Assembly: GCF_000172795.2 (NCBI RefSeq)
Contig: NZ_CP020947.1
Location: 4,047,001 to 4,111,000, forward strand
Origin: Rhizobium sp. CIAT894
GTDB lineage: Bacteria > Pseudomonadota > Alphaproteobacteria > Rhizobiales > Rhizobiaceae
Reading direction: 5' to 3'
DNA length: 64,000 bases
The notes beneath the pieces are model-generated. The model searched no databases. It saw only the letters and a program-made list of their open reading frames with translations, and had not been told where the DNA came from. A program made the position numbers and the translations under genes. How positions within the stretch are numbered: the stretch's first letter is position 1; the number at the start of each line of letters is the position of its first letter. Positions 33,772 through 41,554 of the stretch are shown here, piece after piece.

Positions 33772-34539
33772 TCAAACTCGGAAGCGGTCGCCGTGAACGC
33801 CTTGGGGAATGTCGGCCTCACTGTGGCAAGCCAATAAGAGTAGGGCCATCGACATACGGAATGTCGCAAAGTGCGCGCTCATATTCATCGTATCCCCCGC
33901 ATATACGCTGGAATATTCGAACTGGTCGGCCACCCGAAATTTACCCATTTCCAGCGTCTGACCTTCCCCGAATAGGGCAAGTGCGGCCTTCGGCATATCC
34001 CCGGTAAATGCATCGACATTGCTGAAACGAGCCACGACAACGACGCCGCCTTTGGGCACTATCTGCCGTGTGATCTCATAATGCAGGGCTAGCCCGAGTT
34101 TCACCGAGAACGCGGATATCGAGTCGGTGCATATAGGACCTCCAACATTGACGAAGTTCCACGATGGAAGCAAAGCAGCCTCCTTGCCGAGCCGATGCAA
34201 ATGCCCGACCTGATCTGTCTCCATTTCGCGGGTAAAGCCGGGATTATGGCGCTCAGCTGCCCGCAACAATTTTTGGAATTCAGTGCGTTGCGTATTTGTG
34301 GTCGGCTTGGGATAAAACCGCGACAATACGGCAAAAATAGTCTCGGCTTTTCTGGTCGAGTCTTGGCACGGCTGGCAGGAGGAAAACTCTAGTCCCTTGG
34401 GCCGGTGCTTGCCGTAGAATAGAACCCGAGAGGGCATGTGATCAAGTGTGGTTGCTTGCGTAGTTCCTCCGCAAAAGACACAGAAGGGCTGAGCAGCGAG
34501 CATTCGTTGTGTGTGGGTGAGATTGCCGGGAGAGGTCAA
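33772..34539 (-). CDS. HNH-endonuclease-like zinc protein of unknown role
   Basis: 255 residues if started at the TTG at 34539; an ATG at 34503 would give 243. The N-terminal 60 residues form an HNH-like zinc cluster: FCVFCGG (C20, C23), LDHMPSR (D33-H34) and SSCQPCQD (C55, C58). The remaining 190 residues have no recognised domain and look globular. Neither start has a convincing ribosome site. It is on the same strand as, and downstream of, the DUF3800 gene (148-base gap). HNH proteins of this kind occur in mobile and defence contexts, but nuclease activity is only inferred. Confidence 0.65.
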   Translation of the reverse strand: MTSPGNLTHTQRMLAAQPFCVFCGGTTQATTLDHMPSRVLFYGKHRPKGLEFSSCQPCQDSTRKAETIFAVLSRFYPKPTTNTQRTEFQKLLRAAERHNPGFTREMETDQVGHLHRLGKEAALLPSWNFVNVGGPICTDSISAFSVKLGLALHYEITRQIVPKGGVVVVARFSNVDAFTGDMPKAALALFGEGQTLEMGKFRVADQFEYSSVYAGDTMNMSAHFATFRMSMALLLLACHSEADIPQGVHGDRFRV

Positions 34540-34570
34540 GACTGGACTGGCTTCCTGTTATTCGGACTCG

Positions 34571-34753
34571 ATGGCCCGCGACGTATTCGCACTAGCCTGC
34601 CTCATCTCCCGCGCGTCTCGAAACGGCATTAGTATCGAGGGAACCCTGAATTGCGCTCAGTGGGCGGAAGCGAGAAAGATAGGAAGCTCAAACGTCTACG
34701 ACGTCATACCTGGTAGGCTTATTAAACGGGATGTCCGCTGGCTCCGGGACTGA
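34571..34753 (+). CDS. Doubtful small ORF, 60 aa
   Basis: Plus-strand frame starting MARDVFALACLISRA and ending VRWLRD. It spans the gap between two minus-strand genes and overlaps the end of the DUF3800 gene by 66 bases. The composition is protein-like but no ribosome site or homology is recognised; it may be chance. Confidence 0.2.
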   Translation: MARDVFALACLISRASRNGISIEGTLNCAQWAEARKIGSSNVYDVIPGRLIKRDVRWLRD

Positions 34754-35560
34754 ATTCTGGTTTGGGAAAGGTGCCGAGGGAGGTAGAATGATAACCTCTC
34801 TACCTGACTGCCTTTTCGCCATTCGAGCAATGGTCGGCAGAAATTGCTCTTCGCTGAACTCAATGTCCATTGTGACTCGAGGTGATTGGTGAACCGCCGG
34901 CTTGGTAAACTCTTCGAAATCATGATGCAATATTCGCTGTGACGCGCCTCGGTCGGTCCATTCACGGACCCACCAAGTCCAAAAGTCAGCGGCCTGCAGT
35001 GGCGGTACGTCCTTGTCATTTTCGAATATAGGGATATCGGCATAACGATCGCGAACGCCATCCGGTCGATGAAAAATGTATTCTTGCCACATACGCTCGA
35101 CCAACTTTCGGTCGGAAGTGTCATCCATATGGAAGTGAACTACCTCGTCCAACGGGATCAGTTTTTGGAGCTGCGGTCGCTCTAGATGGAATTTGTCCAT
35201 GAGGCACCTAAATGCGATCCAATAATAGTTCACAGGGTCCCATTCGATCGCCGCACCTGGGACGTAAATTCGTGTTCTTGCGCGGTCGAACTCAGATCGA
35301 TTGAAGCGGGCAGATATGAAAATAGGCACGTACTTACTTATTACCGAATAGAAGAAACCCACTTCTTCGATCCTGTGCGTCATTTCGGCCATATGGAAAT
35401 ATCTATGTCCATCGGCACCGATCCGTCCAAAGCGCTTTGTGAATAATTGCCATTCTGCCGAAAACTTTACCCAGTCGCTGTGAGTGGCGATGCAGCCGCC
35501 GATGACGTAAGCATCGCCGCCTGGGGTATAGCTTTCATCGATATAAGCATGCCAGGACAA
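34688..35560 (-). CDS. DUF3800 domain protein
   Basis: 290 residues. The N terminus SWHAYIDES has the D-E-S beginning typical of DUF3800, and the later segment PPLQAADFWTWWVREW matches its conserved LQ-x-AD block. HFHMDDTSDRK provides a further acidic cluster. The family is predicted to have an RNase H-like fold with acidic active-site residues and is frequent in mobile DNA, often near defence genes. The start is a TTG at 35560, chosen because GGAGAG lies about 7 bases upstream. It is followed by the HNH-type gene on the same strand. Function is unknown. Confidence 0.75.
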   Translation of the reverse strand: MSWHAYIDESYTPGGDAYVIGGCIATHSDWVKFSAEWQLFTKRFGRIGADGHRYFHMAEMTHRIEEVGFFYSVISKYVPIFISARFNRSEFDRARTRIYVPGAAIEWDPVNYYWIAFRCLMDKFHLERPQLQKLIPLDEVVHFHMDDTSDRKLVERMWQEYIFHRPDGVRDRYADIPIFENDKDVPPLQAADFWTWWVREWTDRGASQRILHHDFEEFTKPAVHQSPRVTMDIEFSEEQFLPTIARMAKRQSGREVIILPPSAPFPNQNSVPEPADIPFNKPTRYDVVDV

Positions 35561-35745
35561 GTGCTCTCCTATAGCTCGTAAACCTCCGCATCCTGCCGCT
35601 CACGCAGTCCCTTAAATGACGCACGCATATTGCCCCGCGATGTGCTCTGCTCGAGTGAGGTGGTGCCCGTCGAAATAGAGAAGATCGAACGCCATGAAGA
35701 TTGCCTCGCGCAACGACCACCACCAACTCCCAAAACCACCGGGCC

Positions 35746-36327
35746 TCAGCCGCCAGCACTGTTTTTCGCACTGGATTCGCCGGCAAACAGCGCCCAGATC
35801 CCTAGACTCAGTCCAGCCAGTGCAGGAGCGCCAATGAGAACTCCAAAATATATTGTGATTGGGAGGTCGTGAATTCCTATAAATAATTCCTGCCCAGCAC
35901 ACTTATCAGCCATGTATCCTTTGAAAGGTTGGCACTTCCCGGCGTTAGGGAATAAAAAGAAAAGACCGTCAATAACAAGCAGGACACTCAGGCAGATGCC
36001 CATGCCGCGAAACACTTCCACGCCGGGACGCCTGAAAGACATGTCCGGTTTCGTTTTTTGAACGGACCACAGTAGCTTGCCGAGCAAGAAGCACGCACCC
36101 GTTCCGAGAAATTGAGCTATAATCAGAGCAAGTGTCTGGTGGATGACGGGCTTCACGATTTGGGCAGTGAGTGCTGCCATGAATGCCACCAGCCCCAGTA
36201 CTGAAACAACTGAAGCCCACGTAACCCCGTCGCGTGTTACAACTGCACGGTAAAGACCATAAGACGCCCAAGCAGTCATGGCTATGGGAATGAGGCCGAT
36301 GGGCCAAGGGAACGAGAGATCAAGCAT
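35746..36327 (-). CDS. Multi-pass membrane protein of unknown function
   Basis: 193 residues (ATG 36327; a GTG at 36348 would add seven). About five hydrophobic segments are visible: LIPIAMTAWASYGLYRAVV, VVSVLGLVAFMAALTAQIV, ALIIAQFLGTGACFLLG, MGICLSVLLVIDGLFFLF and IYFGVLIGAPALAGLSLGIW. Two cysteines (GKCQPF and DKCAG) flank an outward loop before the last helix. I do not recognise the family. It lies upstream of the DUF3800 gene on the same strand with a 185-base gap, and completes the foreign-looking cluster after tRNA-Arg. Confidence 0.6.
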   Translation of the reverse strand: MLDLSFPWPIGLIPIAMTAWASYGLYRAVVTRDGVTWASVVSVLGLVAFMAALTAQIVKPVIHQTLALIIAQFLGTGACFLLGKLLWSVQKTKPDMSFRRPGVEVFRGMGICLSVLLVIDGLFFLFPNAGKCQPFKGYMADKCAGQELFIGIHDLPITIYFGVLIGAPALAGLSLGIWALFAGESSAKNSAGG

Positions 36328-36530
36328 GCCCTGACTATGCCTGATCACATGCGTTACTCAACCTGAAAGTCAGTTATGCACAAACATGACCCAGACGTTC
36401 TTCGTAGCGGTTGGTGGGGCCGGGCAAAGCGCGTCTAGTTGATCTTCAGCCAGTGCCTCACCCAAGCAACGGCCCCATCAGCGAAAGGCGGCCGGCTTAT
36501 AGCGCCTCCGCAGATCGTCTCGCCGCTCGA

Positions 36531-37049
36531 TTAGCTCAACCGTCGAACGCCCTTCGGTCTCCGCGCAACTCGCCGAACACCAAATCCCAACACCGCCGCC
36601 GCACCCCAGCCACCGACAAACCCAATCACACCCCAGACAAGACCCGCAAAGCTGACGGGCACACCCGGCACAAAATCCCGCCAGGTATTGGCGAAGACGA
36701 CATCATCCGGCTCCCCCATCAGCACGAAGGGCTTGGCGACCGGGGCGGCGGTGCCGAGTTTCAGTTGCTGCGACAGCAGCGTTTCGTAGCGCGTGATCGT
36801 GCTCTGCATCGAGACGCCGCGGTCGCGCAGAAAATCGTCGGAGGATTGGGCGTAGGCGGTGAGCGCCTGCTGGCGATCGAGGTGGTGGTCGGCCGCCTGG
36901 CGGCTGAAATCTTCGACGATAACGCTGAGTTCGTCGACCGCGCCGCCGATCCGCTGGCGGTATTGCTGGGCAAATTCCGGCGCCTGCGAAAAGACCGTGC
37001 CGCCGGCAAGCCCCGCGACGATGGCGATGATCCTTGCAATCGGTCCCAT
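36531..37049 (-). CDS. DUF2937 family membrane protein
   Basis: 172 residues. An N-terminal hydrophobic segment (IARIIAIVAGLAGGTVFSQAPEF) is followed by a long helical region rich in Gln and Arg, QYRQRIGGAVDELSVIVEDF, with further predicted coiled-coil character to about residue 95. A C-terminal membrane helix VSFAGLVWGVIGFVGGWGAA ends in a basic tail. This matches the DUF2937 layout, an uncharacterised envelope family. ATG 37049. Return to host-like composition here marks the right limit of the tRNA-linked cluster. Confidence 0.8.
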   Translation of the reverse strand: MGPIARIIAIVAGLAGGTVFSQAPEFAQQYRQRIGGAVDELSVIVEDFSRQAADHHLDRQQALTAYAQSSDDFLRDRGVSMQSTITRYETLLSQQLKLGTAAPVAKPFVLMGEPDDVVFANTWRDFVPGVPVSFAGLVWGVIGFVGGWGAAAVLGFGVRRVARRPKGVRRLS

Positions 37050-37215
37050 TCTCGATGCCTCCGGCTATCCCCCAGCGCTAACGATTGGCGGCCGCAAAGG
37101 TTTCTTCACCGACACAATCGGTAACTCTATGTGATTGAACCGACAGCGCTTCCGGCGAGTTGATCCCACGACAACCGAGTTTCTTCCGTGAGCAACTGAG
37201 AAAGAGAGGCTTAAC

Positions 37216-37476
37216 ATGAAACAGTTCATACTCGCCTGTACGCTCGCTGCGGCGTCGGTCTTTTCCGCAATGCCGTCAGAGGCGGCGAGCGTCACCATCA
37301 CCACGGACAATGCGCGTCCCTATTACGGCGATTCCGAACGCCCCTATTACCGCCACCGTCCGTATCACCGCACGTATGGGATGTCGCATCGCGTCTCGCG
37401 TGATTGCTTCACCAAGACGGAAGAGATCCGCCGTCATGGCCGTACGATCGTCAAAGAAACCCGGATCTGCCGATAG
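37216..37476 (+). CDS. Small secreted protein, 86 aa
   Basis: Signal peptide MKQFILACTLAAASVFSAMP with cleavage near SEAA. The 62-residue mature part is rich in tyrosine, arginine and histidine (RPYYGDSERPYYRHRPYHR) and ends with a two-cysteine unit, RDCFTKTEEIRRHGRTIVK to ICR. Its two cysteines could form a disulfide in the periplasm. GAGAGGCTTAAC precedes the ATG. Function is unknown; similar short RxY-rich proteins are common in rhizobia. A strong terminator follows. Confidence 0.75.
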   Translation: MKQFILACTLAAASVFSAMPSEAASVTITTDNARPYYGDSERPYYRHRPYHRTYGMSHRVSRDCFTKTEEIRRHGRTIVKETRICR

Positions 37477-37490
37477 GCAATCCACGCACC

Positions 37491-37520
37491 AAGCCCGGCC
37501 GATCAGCCGGGCTTTTCATT
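37491..37520 (+). terminator. Intrinsic terminator after the small secreted protein
   Basis: AAGCCCGGC and GCCGGGCTT form a 9-bp stem over CGATCA, followed by TTCATTT. Confidence 0.8.
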
Positions 37521-37581
37521 TGATATGGGGATGCGGAACTTCGCCTTGTCGGCTGCGTTATAGGCGAAGGGAGTGACCATC

Positions 37582-37734
37582 ATGCGTATCAAAATGACTC
37601 TTTTGGCTGCCGCCTATGTCGCCGTCAGCGCCATGCTGCTTGCCATCGCCTATCACCCGCAGGGCTCGGGCGCCATGCAGAAGACGGATCGCCTGGCCGG
37701 TTCGTCCTTCCTGGTCGAACGCTTCGCCGGTTGA
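37582..37734 (+). CDS. Small membrane-anchored or exported peptide, 50 aa
   Basis: Short frame beginning MRIKMTLLAAAYVAVSAMLL with a hydrophobic N-terminal helix and a polar 25-residue tail (QKTDRLAGSSFLVERFAG). GGGAG is placed about 9 bases before the ATG; a GTG at 37573 is also in frame. It follows the terminator of the upstream gene, so it needs its own promoter. No function is recognised. Confidence 0.6.
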   Translation: MRIKMTLLAAAYVAVSAMLLAIAYHPQGSGAMQKTDRLAGSSFLVERFAG

Positions 37735-37801
37735 CCCCGGGTGATCCACCGGGCGCCGTCTATCGGCGCCGGGATGTTCCGATAACGATCACGGCGAGCC
37801 C

Positions 37802-38080
37802 TCAAGCCAAGGCTCCGCCGAGTAGGATGCGATTGTGCACCGACTGCACGCCTTCGACGGCTTTTGCGACAGCGCTCGCCCGTTCGATCTCGCCGACCGT
37901 GCCGACCGTACCGCTCAGCACCACCTGGTCATTCTCCATCGTCACCTCGACATCGGACGCATCGATGCCGCCGGCAATCGCAAGCGCATTGGCAACGGCT
38001 GCCTCGACCCGCGCGCGATTGGCGATTTCGACCTCCATTTCAGGCTCGAGCCCGTGAAATGTCTGCTCTTTGAAAACCAT
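37802..38080 (-). CDS. BON-domain protein
   Basis: 92 residues with one BON domain: ANRARVEAAVANALAIAGGIDASDVEV, the core glycine in VVLSGTVGTVGE, and AKAVEGVQSVHNRI. BON domains bind phospholipid or envelope partners. No signal peptide is evident, so it is probably cytoplasmic or peripheral. ATG 38080 gives MVFKEQTFHGLEPEM. It follows the 220-aa exported protein gene (38146) on the same strand with a 65-base gap. Confidence 0.82.
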   Translation of the reverse strand: MVFKEQTFHGLEPEMEVEIANRARVEAAVANALAIAGGIDASDVEVTMENDQVVLSGTVGTVGEIERASAVAKAVEGVQSVHNRILLGGALA

Positions 38081-38145
38081 GATCCGTTGCTCCTTGAACC
38101 TCATCAAGGAAGAACGCTTGGCGGCGGAATTTGGTTTCAGCGCCG

Positions 38146-38808
38146 CTACCACTGCAGGCGATAGCGCAGATTGACGCTGCCGGCCTCGCTTTGTGAAAAC
38201 GGATTGCTGACCGAGGCATCGAGATTGAGGTTCGGCAGGATGGCCTGGCCGACGGCCACCGTCGTCGAGAAATCACTGGCGGCATTGCCGCCAGCATTGC
38301 TGATGCTTGTGCCGGCCGAAAGCGAGGTTCCCGTCCAGGGATGGATCAGCTTCAGCGCCTGCGATGCCGTCACCGAGGTCTGCCTGGTATCGACCGCGTC
38401 AAACTGCACACTGATCGACCGGCTCGATTGCATGTCGAGTGAATCGGACAGGATCCAGTTGCGCGAGCGGCTGAGGGTCAGCGCGCCGCTGCCGCGCAGC
38501 GTATCGACACTGACTTTCGCGCCCCGCTGCGATTGGCCGGCCGGCGTGACGCTCGTCTTCACGATGCGGCCCCACAGCATGGCCTGGCCGGAATCGGGCA
38601 GCAAGGCTCCGCCCTTGGTCGAGGCGAGCGCGATATCGGCGCCGGCGCTGGTTTCCCATTCCGCCGGCAGGCGAAAACCCATCGTCGCCTTGTAGGACCG
38701 ATCGGAGAGTTTTGCCGGCGACCAGATCAGCAGGTCATCCGCCCTCGCAGTGGCAGCGAGCGACGGCAGGATGGCGAAAAACATGCATGTAGTTTTGAAT
38801 ATCGTCAT
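38146..38808 (-). CDS. Exported beta-rich protein of unknown function
   Basis: 220 residues. Signal peptide MTIFKTTCMFFAILPSLAATARA precedes DDLLIWSPAKLSDRSYKAT. The mature protein alternates polar and apolar residues, is rich in serine and threonine (ASQALKLIHPWTGTSLSAGT, then VGQAILPNLNLDASVSNPFS), and ends in LRYRLQW, an aromatic C terminus like that of outer-membrane beta-barrels. A small outer-membrane barrel is therefore plausible. No family is recognised. A 24-bp tandem repeat lies just upstream of the start (38843-38905). Confidence 0.65.
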   Translation of the reverse strand: MTIFKTTCMFFAILPSLAATARADDLLIWSPAKLSDRSYKATMGFRLPAEWETSAGADIALASTKGGALLPDSGQAMLWGRIVKTSVTPAGQSQRGAKVSVDTLRGSGALTLSRSRNWILSDSLDMQSSRSISVQFDAVDTRQTSVTASQALKLIHPWTGTSLSAGTSISNAGGNAASDFSTTVAVGQAILPNLNLDASVSNPFSQSEAGSVNLRYRLQW

Positions 38809-38842
38809 GACATAAGAACCGGAGCGGCAGCGCACGCAATGG

Positions 38843-38905
38843 GATCACGGCCAAGCCCGCGATAGAGATCACGGCCAAGCCCGCGATAGAGATCACGGCC
38901 AAGCC
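38843..38905. repeat. 24-bp tandem repeat, 2.6 copies
   Basis: Unit GATCACGGCCAAGCCCGCGA plus TAGA; copies at 38843-38866 and 38867-38890 are identical, and a third partial copy covers 38891-38905. It lies in the leader of the 38146-38808 gene. Confidence 0.9.
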
Positions 38906-39174
38906 GCTCATCCAGGTTTCATCTTCGATTTCATGTTTGGCCGAAAGGCCGGCGGCACAAAGTGCCTTTGCGGGCGCCGCAGCGCCCCGAATTGCTCATG
39001 CCAGCGTGGCTGACCACGGGAATCTCGATTCCCCGAGCAGTGCTGTAAGGATCGCCTCCAGCCGCCCCGATGTAAACCCCTCGACGGCGGAAATCTGCTG
39101 CACTGCACACTTGCCGCCCCCTCCAAAGCCTAGTAGAGCCTGAGCCTACGAGAGAAATTTTCGCGAAATTCCAC
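38906..39174. other. Intergenic region upstream of dxr
   Basis: 269 bases with no gene supported. It holds the dxr promoter and the minus-strand leader of the 38808 gene. No riboswitch was recognised. Confidence 0.4.
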
Positions 39175-40365
39175 ATGATGACCGGCAAAAGCGCGCCGCG
39201 GCGCCTCAGCATCTTCGGTTCGACGGGTTCGATCGGCCAGAATACACTCAATGTCGTCGATCATCTGGGCGGACGGGAGAACTTCGAAATTTCCGTGCTG
39301 ACCGGCAACGGCAATGTCGAATTGCTGGCCCGGCAGGCGAAATCATCCGGCGCGCGGCTGGCGGTAACGGCAAACGACCGGCATTACGAATCGCTGAAGA
39401 GCGAACTTTCCGGCAGCGGCATTGCGGTTGCCTCGGGAAAATCCGGCCTGATGGAAGCCGCCGACCGCGAAGCCGACTGGGTGATGGCGGCGATCGTCGG
39501 CACCGCCGGCCTGGCGCCGACGCTTGCCGCGGCACGCCGCGGCGCCGATATCGCCCTCGCCAATAAGGAATGCCTGGTCTCGGCCGGTGATCTGTTCATC
39601 AAGGCGATCCACGAAGGCGGCGGCAGGCTGCTTCCGGTCGACAGCGAACACAATGCGATTTTCCAGGTGCTGGAGGAAAACCAGCGCCACGCCATCGAGC
39701 GCGTCATCCTGACGGCGTCGGGCGGTCCCTTCCGCACCGCCTCGCTCAGGGAGATGGCTGACGTGACGGTGGAAACCGCCCGTGCGCACCCGAACTGGTC
39801 GATGGGATTGAAGATCTCGATCGACAGCGCCTCGATGTTCAACAAGGCGCTGGAGATGATCGAAGCCCGGCATCTGTTCGGCCTGACGCCGGAACAGATC
39901 GAAGTCATCATCCATCCGCAATCGATCATCCATTCGATGGTCGGCTATACCGATGGATCGGTGCTGGCCCAGCTCGGCGCCCCGGATATGCGCACGGCGA
40001 TCGGTTATGCGCTGTCCTTTCCGCGCCGGCCGAACCTGCCGATCGAGCGGCTGGATTTCGCCAGGCTCGCCCGGCTGGATTTCGAGGCGCCGGACGAGGT
40101 GCGTTTTCCGGCGCTCAGGCTGGCGCGGCTTGCAATGACGCGCGGCGGTGTTCAGGGCGCGGTGCTGAACGGCGCCAAGGAAGTGGCGCTCGAAGCCTTT
40201 ATCGAAGGGCGGCTGCCGTTCCTCGCCATGGCCGAGATCACCGAGCGGGTCATGGACGATCTGGCCGGCCTGCCGCCGGCCACCACCATGGACGATGTCT
40301 TTGCCGCCGACAGGCAGGCGAGGCAAAGGGCGGCTGATCTGATGAGCCTGGCGATCGCCGGCTGA
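39175..40365 (+). CDS. dxr: 1-Deoxy-D-xylulose 5-phosphate reductoisomerase
   Basis: Converts DXP to MEP with NADPH and a divalent metal in the non-mevalonate isoprenoid pathway. 396 residues. The Rossmann entry is IFGSTGSIGQNTLNVV. ALANKECLVSAG and PVDSEHNAIFQ carry the metal ligands, and IILTASGGPFR-like, HPNWSMGLKISIDSASMFNK and HPQSIIHSMVGYTDGSV are the remaining signatures. Length fits (about 390-400). Two ATG codons, 39175 and 39178, are adjacent. It converges with the ABC ATPase gene over a palindromic element at 40386-40456. Confidence 0.97.
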   Translation: MMTGKSAPRRLSIFGSTGSIGQNTLNVVDHLGGRENFEISVLTGNGNVELLARQAKSSGARLAVTANDRHYESLKSELSGSGIAVASGKSGLMEAADREADWVMAAIVGTAGLAPTLAAARRGADIALANKECLVSAGDLFIKAIHEGGGRLLPVDSEHNAIFQVLEENQRHAIERVILTASGGPFRTASLREMADVTVETARAHPNWSMGLKISIDSASMFNKALEMIEARHLFGLTPEQIEVIIHPQSIIHSMVGYTDGSVLAQLGAPDMRTAIGYALSFPRRPNLPIERLDFARLARLDFEAPDEVRFPALRLARLAMTRGGVQGAVLNGAKEVALEAFIEGRLPFLAMAEITERVMDDLAGLPPATTMDDVFAADRQARQRAADLMSLAIAG

Positions 40366-40385
40366 AGGCTGCGTCTTTGTTTTCC

Positions 40386-40456
40386 GCATGTCGTTGGCGG
40401 CAAAAGCGCTTCGCGCTTTGCCTGGGAAAACCGCTGCACACTTTTGCGCGACATGC
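40386..40456. repeat. Palindromic intergenic element between dxr and ABC ATPase
   Basis: Terminal inverted arms GCATGTCG (40386-40393) and CGACATGC (40449-40456) enclose an inner hairpin AAAGCGCTTCGCGCTTT and the stretch AACCGCTGCACACTTTTGCG. It resembles dispersed rhizobial intergenic palindromes and could terminate both convergent transcripts. Confidence 0.55.
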
Positions 40457-40457
40457 T

Positions 40458-41543
40458 CTACCGCAGCCGATTGCCGGCCTCGTCGAACAATCGGCAATCG
40501 GCGGGTTCGAACAGCAGGCCGACTTCTTCGCCCGCCGCAATGCCGACCGGCGAACGGTGCTCGACGGTCAGCGACTGGCCATCGGCAAGCTGGCAATAGA
40601 GATATTGCGTTCCGCCGAGATATTCCGAAAAATCGACCCTGGCCGACAGGCGGCCCGATGGATCGGATGCCAGCTTCAGATGTTCCGGCCGCAGGCCGAG
40701 CGTGACCGCGGCCCCCGCCGGCCTGTCTGCCGCCCGCAGGCCGCTTTCGATGCGCCGGCCGGCGACTTCCACCAACCCTCCATCGCTCCAGCAGGCATTC
40801 AGCAGGTTCATCCGCGGTGAGCCGATGAAGCCCGCCACGAAGGTATTGGCGGGATCCTCGTAGATCTGCCGCGGCGTTCCGGCCTGCTCGACCCGGCCGT
40901 CGCGCAGCACGACGATCTTGTCGGCGAGCGTCATCGCCTCGGTCTGGTCGTGGGTGACATAGATCATCGTATTGCCGAGCTCGCGATGCAGGCGGGCGAT
41001 CTCGATGCGCATCGAAACGCGCAGTTCCGCATCGAGATTGGAAAGCGGTTCGTCGAACAGGAAGACATCCGGCTTGCGCACGATCGCCCGGCCGATCGCC
41101 ACACGCTGACGCTGGCCGCCGGAAAGCTGGCCCGGCCGCCGGTCGAGAAGATGGTCGATCTTCAGGATGGCGGACGCGGCCTTCACCCGAGTCTCGATCT
41201 CAGCCGGCTGGGTGCGCGCCATCTTCAGCCCGAAAGCCAGGTTGTCGCGCACGCTCATATGCGGATAGAGCGCATAGGACTGGAAAACCATGGCGATGCC
41301 GCGCTCGGACGGATCGAGATCGGTGACCATGCGTCCCTTGATCTCGACCTCGCCGTCGGTCACGTCTTCGAGGCCGGCGATCATGCGAAGCAGCGTCGAT
41401 TTTCCGCAGCCGGACGGGCCGACGAAGACGACGAATTCCCCTTCTTCGATCGTCAGGTCGATGCCGTGGACCACCTGCAGATTGCCATAGCTTTTTCGCA
41501 CGTCCTGGAGCACGACGCTCTTGTTAGCCATACCGTTCGTCAT
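40458..41543 (-). CDS. Carbohydrate ABC transporter ATP-binding protein (MalK/UgpC type)
   Basis: 361 residues. Walker A is GPSGCGKST, with Q-loop FQSYALYPHMSV, signature LSGGQRQRVAIGRAI, Walker B DVFLFDEPLSNLD and H-loop IYVTHDQTEAM. The C-terminal OB/TOBE region (from about residue 240) includes GFIGSPRMNLL and LGLRPEHLKL, as in the MalK/UgpC class. It powers the permease pair at 43498-45275. ATG 41543 and 41531 are both possible. It lies 11 bases after the GH127 stop and is the last gene of the operon. Confidence 0.93.
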   Translation of the reverse strand: MTNGMANKSVVLQDVRKSYGNLQVVHGIDLTIEEGEFVVFVGPSGCGKSTLLRMIAGLEDVTDGEVEIKGRMVTDLDPSERGIAMVFQSYALYPHMSVRDNLAFGLKMARTQPAEIETRVKAASAILKIDHLLDRRPGQLSGGQRQRVAIGRAIVRKPDVFLFDEPLSNLDAELRVSMRIEIARLHRELGNTMIYVTHDQTEAMTLADKIVVLRDGRVEQAGTPRQIYEDPANTFVAGFIGSPRMNLLNACWSDGGLVEVAGRRIESGLRAADRPAGAAVTLGLRPEHLKLASDPSGRLSARVDFSEYLGGTQYLYCQLADGQSLTVEHRSPVGIAAGEEVGLLFEPADCRLFDEAGNRLR

Positions 41544-41554
41544 CCCCAAACGAC

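Noticed and set aside
35535..35786. Minus-strand 83-codon frame between DUF3800 and membrane-protein genes
   Set aside because: Arginine-rich composition, no ribosome site, and it overlaps the ends of both neighbours.
33581..36530. Prophage or integrative element after tRNA-Arg
   Set aside because: No integrase and no repeat of the tRNA 3' end were found, so only a small foreign-looking cluster is claimed.
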